From an uncultured Alphaproteobacteria bacterium (GTDB taxonomy: Bacteria > Pseudomonadota > Alphaproteobacteria > UBA7985 > CAJQQZ01): a DNA stretch of 8,451 nucleotides. The position numbers and the translations under genes were made by a program. The DNA is taken from NCBI GenBank assembly GCA_905480445.1, contig CAJQQJ010000098.1, positions 1 through 8,451 on the forward strand, given 5' to 3'. The notes under the pieces are model-generated. The model had not been told where the DNA came from and ran no database searches. It saw nothing but the letters and a program-made list of their open reading frames with translations. This document shows positions 6,453 to 8,451 of the stretch, piece by piece. The stretch's first letter is position 1. Every line of letters begins with the position of its first letter.

Positions 6453-7492
6453 CAGAAGTCCTTTCTTTCGAGCAGGGAGGCGTCGCCGTAGGAGTAAAAA
6501 CGGTAATCGTTGGTCATTGCATGTTTGTAGGCGGCTTGCATGGTATCCAAACCGCAGAAGGCTGAAACCAGCATGAACAAGGTTGAACGTGGCAAGTGAA
6601 AGTTTGTCAGCAGTCGGTCGACCGCACGAAACTTGTAACCCGGTGTAATGAAGATCGAGGTGTTCTTTTGCCCATGCTCTACCGTGCCGTCTTCTCGGGC
6701 AAAACTTTCCATTGTCCTGAGCGACGTTGTTCCTGCTGCTACCACTTTACCCCCTGATCTGTGGGTTTCTTCGATTGAGGCCGCGGTTTCCCTTGGCATG
6801 ACGCAGAACTCGCTGTGCATCAGGTGATCAGCGGTATCGTCTGTGACAACAGGCAGAAAGGTTCCCGCGCCGACATGCAGAGTCACTTTGGCTGTCTTTA
6901 CCCCGCGCTCGCTCAACTTTTTGAGCAAACGATCAGTGAAGTGCAGGGAGGCTGTTGGGGCTGCAACGGCCCCTGGCTTAGCCGCGAAAATAGTTTGGTA
7001 GTCTTCGCTATCGTTTGTTGGCTTTTCGTCCGACCTCTTGATGTAGGGCGGCAGAGGCATGGAACCGACTTTCTCCAAAAGAGGAAAGAAGGCATCAGCC
7101 TCGACATTGAAATTCAAAGTTAGCGTTGGTCCGTCCCGAGAGATGATTTCAGCTGTTAACTCAGAACTGAAATCAATGAAGTCTCCGGGACGACAACGTT
7201 TTGCTGGCCGTGCAAAACATTCCCAAAGGCAAGGCCCTCTTTCTTTCGTCAGGGTGACTTCGACCTTGCCGCCGCTGCCGCGCTTGTTGCCCAGCAACCG
7301 GGCGGGAATGACTTTAGTATCGTTAATAACGAGCAAGTCACCTGGCTGCAGCAGTTGCGGTAAATCTAAGACTCCGTAATCTTTCAACTTGTCATGCCCG
7401 ACATGCAACAGCTTGGCTGCATCACGCGGCCTCGCTGGTTCTATTGCAATAAGCTCTTTGGGAAGATCGAAGTCGAAGAAGTCAACGCGCAT
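6452..7492 (-). CDS. queA: S-adenosylmethionine:tRNA ribosyltransferase-isomerase QueA
   Basis: QueA moves the ribosyl part of S-adenosylmethionine onto preQ1 in tRNA and rearranges it to epoxyqueuosine. The protein has 346 residues, in line with the family (E. coli about 356). Diagnostic segments occur in order: MRVDFFDFDLPKELIAIEPA at the start, VINDTKVIPARLLG (55-68), PLPPYIKR (146-153), YQTIFAAKPGAVAAPTASLHF (165-185), VTLHVGAGTFLPV (203-215), AAGTTSLRTME (252-262), LTNFHLPRSTLFMLV (295-309) and YRFYSYGDASLL (330-341). Nothing essential appears lost. It begins 3 bases after the transporter stop (TAAACCATG) without a good Shine-Dalgarno, so it probably depends on translational coupling. 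Its stop overlaps the tgt start by one base. Confidence 0.97.
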   Translation of the reverse strand: MRVDFFDFDLPKELIAIEPARPRDAAKLLHVGHDKLKDYGVLDLPQLLQPGDLLVINDTKVIPARLLGNKRGSGGKVEVTLTKERGPCLWECFARPAKRCRPGDFIDFSSELTAEIISRDGPTLTLNFNVEADAFFPLLEKVGSMPLPPYIKRSDEKPTNDSEDYQTIFAAKPGAVAAPTASLHFTDRLLKKLSERGVKTAKVTLHVGAGTFLPVVTDDTADHLMHSEFCVMPRETAASIEETHRSGGKVVAAGTTSLRTMESFAREDGTVEHGQKNTSIFITPGYKFRAVDRLLTNFHLPRSTLFMLVSAFCGLDTMQAAYKHAMTNDYRFYSYGDASLLERKDF

Positions 7493-7495
7493 GGT

Positions 7496-8038
7496 TTAGG
7501 CGGCCGCTCTGTTTCCAGCCCACCAAGCAATCAGGAGCTTGAATGGAACCAATAGAAGCAGAGCCATAGCAACCTTTACACCGAAATCGCCGAGCGCGAC
7601 TTGCTGCCAGGGCCAGTCTTGGCCTGAGAACGCAAGGGTGTAGAAAATAGCTGTGTCGACAGCCGATGCGATGAAAGAGGAAACAAGCGGGGCTTTCCAC
7701 CAAGCCAAACTGCGCATCTTGTTAAAGATCGTCACGTCTAAAACCTGGCCTATGAGAAAGGCAGAAACTGACGCTAGACCGATGCGAACGTCACCAGCAA
7801 GAATGGAGAGAATGCCACCGACGATAAAGCCTACAAAAACCACCAGGTAAGCGTTACGGCTGCCATAAAGACGGTTTGTCAGATCGGTGACCAGAAAGGC
7901 TAAGGGGAAAGTGAATGTACCGTAGGTTAACCAATCATTGATTGGCATTTGAACCAGCACGTTCGAAATATAGATAATAAAAGCCATCGCCAAACCGGCG
8001 ACAACTAGAGCAGTTCTAGTCGCAGTCATGGGCCACAT
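7496..8038 (-). CDS. YhhQ-type queuosine precursor transporter (VUT/DUF165 family)
   Basis: An integral inner-membrane protein of 180 residues with about six hydrophobic segments (roughly 8-28, 40-54, 64-80, 86-105, 118-138 and 150-171). Conserved family segments are FPLAFLVTDLTNRLYG (44-59), SAFLIGQVLDVTIFNKMR (92-109) and SSFIASAVDTAIFYTLAF (120-137), with charged or polar residues inside membrane parts as expected for a solute carrier. E. coli YhhQ takes up preQ0 and preQ1; some relatives take queuine. Being first in a run with queA and tgt strongly supports that role here and a preQ-type substrate. Two starts are possible: the ATG at 8038, or the ATG at 8029, which gives 177 residues starting MTATRTA. 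Upstream only a weak AAAGAAAG is seen, and it suits the 8029 start slightly better. The low-resolution start choice does not change the product. Confidence 0.93.
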   Translation of the reverse strand: MWPMTATRTALVVAGLAMAFIIYISNVLVQMPINDWLTYGTFTFPLAFLVTDLTNRLYGSRNAYLVVFVGFIVGGILSILAGDVRIGLASVSAFLIGQVLDVTIFNKMRSLAWWKAPLVSSFIASAVDTAIFYTLAFSGQDWPWQQVALGDFGVKVAMALLLLVPFKLLIAWWAGNRAAA

Positions 8039-8138
8039 CTTTCTTTTGCTCTTTCGACACCAGACCGGCAGATAGGCCAGCGGCTTTCATCGAACAGAGT
8101 TGTTGTGGGTTATAGATGAACGGCGCAATGCCAGCTTT

Positions 8139-8157
8139 TGGCTTTGACGTCAAGCCA
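8139..8157. promoter_or_regulatory. Palindrome in the divergent region between the transporter and the small ORF
   Basis: TTGACGTCAA (8144-8153) is a perfect 10-bp palindrome. Wider arms TGGCTT (8139-8144) and AAGCCA (8152-8157) add a second inverted match. The palindrome supplies a consensus-like -35 box (TTGACG) on both strands. For the + strand, TAGTTA at 8166-8171 follows after 16 bases and could be the -10 box for the small ORF. For the - strand no good -10 lies at the right distance; an isolated TATAAC (complement of 8109-8114) is nearer the transporter. The site is a candidate shared operator. Confidence 0.35.
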
Positions 8158-8190
8158 GCCTAGTTTAGTTACTAGGTAGATCCGCTTTTT

Positions 8191-8196
8191 AGGAGG
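8191..8196 (+). promoter_or_regulatory. Consensus ribosome binding site of the 36-codon ORF
   Basis: AGGAGG lies 5 bases before the ATG at 8202. It is the strongest Shine-Dalgarno in the window, and it is the main reason to regard the short ORF as translated and to choose the first of its two nearby ATGs (8202, not 8208). Confidence 0.7.
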
Positions 8197-8201
8197 CAAA
8201 A

Positions 8202-8312
8202 ATGTCAATGTTCAACAGCTCAAAAAGTGACGGCCTCGGCAAAATGTTGGGTGTTGGCTTGGTCATTTTTGTCATCTTCATGATCAAATTGGGCACTGAC
8301 GTTTATGGCTAA
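8202..8312 (+). CDS. Putative small single-span membrane protein, 36 residues (possibly truncated)
   Basis: I do not recognise this protein. The reading is MSMFNSSKSDGLGK, then a hydrophobic stretch MLGVGLVIFVIFMI (15-28), then KLGTDVYG and a TAA. The hydrophobic core is bracketed by Lys14 and Lys29 and is short for a full membrane span (14 residues, or about 17-18 if Leu12 and the Leu30-Gly31 end are counted). No cysteine and no enzyme motif is seen. Support for translation comes from the AGGAGG and from a plausible promoter 30-60 bases upstream. It is divergent from the queuosine transporter. Its last codons run into a sequence that may be an insertion-sequence end, so the protein could be the stub of a longer gene. 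A complete small membrane protein is the other reading, and I slightly favour it. Confidence 0.6.
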   Translation: MSMFNSSKSDGLGKMLGVGLVIFVIFMIKLGTDVYG

Positions 8313-8382
8313 TTTTGTGGAAAAACACCGTGTTGCCGGTGCAGAAAGTGGGGTTCCAAACTGAGCGCGAGCGCCTTTCTTA
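8313..8382. other. Gap between the small ORF and the partial gene; possible IS end
   Basis: This stretch has no gene. It contains a short stem, CACCG (8328-8332 region) with CGGTG six bases on, and a GC-rich near-palindrome GAGCGCGAGCGCC near 8363-8375. The left part, beginning around GGCTAATTTTGTGGAAAAA, resembles from memory the ends of some alphaproteobacterial insertion sequences of the form GGC-x-GATTTTGTTGAAAAA. The other end of the element is outside the window, so terminal inverted repeats cannot be tested. Confidence 0.3.
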
Positions 8383-8451
8383 TCAGGCTTTACCCGTTTG
8401 CTGCGGTGCAGGAAAGATCTTGGCTAGTTTGCGGAGGTTTTGGGCGGTGGC
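8383..8451 (-). CDS. C-terminal end of a probable transposase (partial, runs off window)
   Basis: On the - strand the last 22 codons of a gene read ATAQNLRKLAKI FPAPQQTGKA and then TGA (complement of 8383-8385). The pattern A-x-A-x-N-L-[RK]-[RK]-L-A-K at the extreme C-terminus recalls DDE transposases of the IS1182/IS5 type, where a similar helix follows the last catalytic glutamate. This rests on 22 residues and memory only, so another protein is possible. The rest of the gene lies beyond the right edge, so no catalytic residue can be checked. An AT-rich gap of 70 bases separates it from the convergent small ORF. Confidence 0.45.
   Translation of the reverse strand, partial: ATAQNLRKLAKIFPAPQQTGKA

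Noticed and set aside
6815..7379. Open frames of about 100 codons on the + strand opposite queA.
   Set aside because: They are antisense shadows of queA with no domain signal and no plausible initiation region.
8039..8201. A preQ1 riboswitch before the transporter, which would fit the gene's role.
   Set aside because: No preQ1-I-like stem followed by the A-rich tail and no class II or III pattern could be seen in the 160 bases on the - strand.
8301..8312. Both the small ORF and the DUF2853 protein end in VYG.
   Set aside because: Three shared residues are too few to mean homology, and the rest of the two proteins is unrelated.
1..8451. CRISPR arrays, tRNA or rRNA genes, tandem repeats or toxin-antitoxin pairs.
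   Set aside because: Reading through both strands showed no regularly spaced repeats, no tRNA-like cloverleaf signals and no such gene pair; nearly all sequence is accounted for by housekeeping genes.

Overview
The window looks like a core-genome segment of an alphaproteobacterium of moderate GC. This is inferred from protein style: an Atm1/ABCB7-type exporter, a 97-residue L28, an alpha-type Tgt with Tyr in the DSGGYQ loop, a DUF2853 protein, and a promoter ending in TAGAAC. I cannot name the genus. A possible insertion-sequence edge appears only at the far right.

Layout. On the + strand, positions 2-1297 carry the 3' part of a long coiled-coil protein. It is followed after 11 bases by a complete Atm1-type ABC exporter (1309-3180), probably in the same transcript. 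A short intergenic region with a promoter and a hairpin leads to rpmB, ribosomal protein L28 (3294-3587). A bidirectional terminator closes rpmB. From there to about 8038 everything lies on the - strand. In transcription order these genes are a YhhQ-type queuosine-precursor transporter (8038 to 7496), queA (7492 to 6452), tgt (6452 to 5325), a DUF2853 gene (5170 to 4829) and queG (4761 to 3634). At the right, the + strand has a 36-codon single-membrane-segment ORF with a near-ideal ribosome binding site (8202-8312). Last, on the - strand, come the final 22 codons of what resembles a transposase (8451 to 8383).

How the genes work together. The - strand block is a queuosine tRNA-modification locus. 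YhhQ-type carriers import preQ0/preQ1, Tgt inserts preQ1 at the wobble guanine of GUN-anticodon tRNAs, QueA adds the epoxycyclopentane from S-adenosylmethionine, and QueG reduces epoxyqueuosine to queuosine. No queC, queD, queE or queF lies in the window, so salvage from outside is possible but not shown. DUF2853 sits between tgt and queG, with its own candidate promoter and a strong terminator that ends right at the queG start.

Nothing here is clearly an undescribed system. The parts most worth a second look are the small membrane ORF and its possible IS junction, the unusual promoter/hairpin arrangement before rpmB, the palindrome-rich DUF2853 promoter, and the cysteine-free coiled-coil protein in front of the Atm1 exporter.
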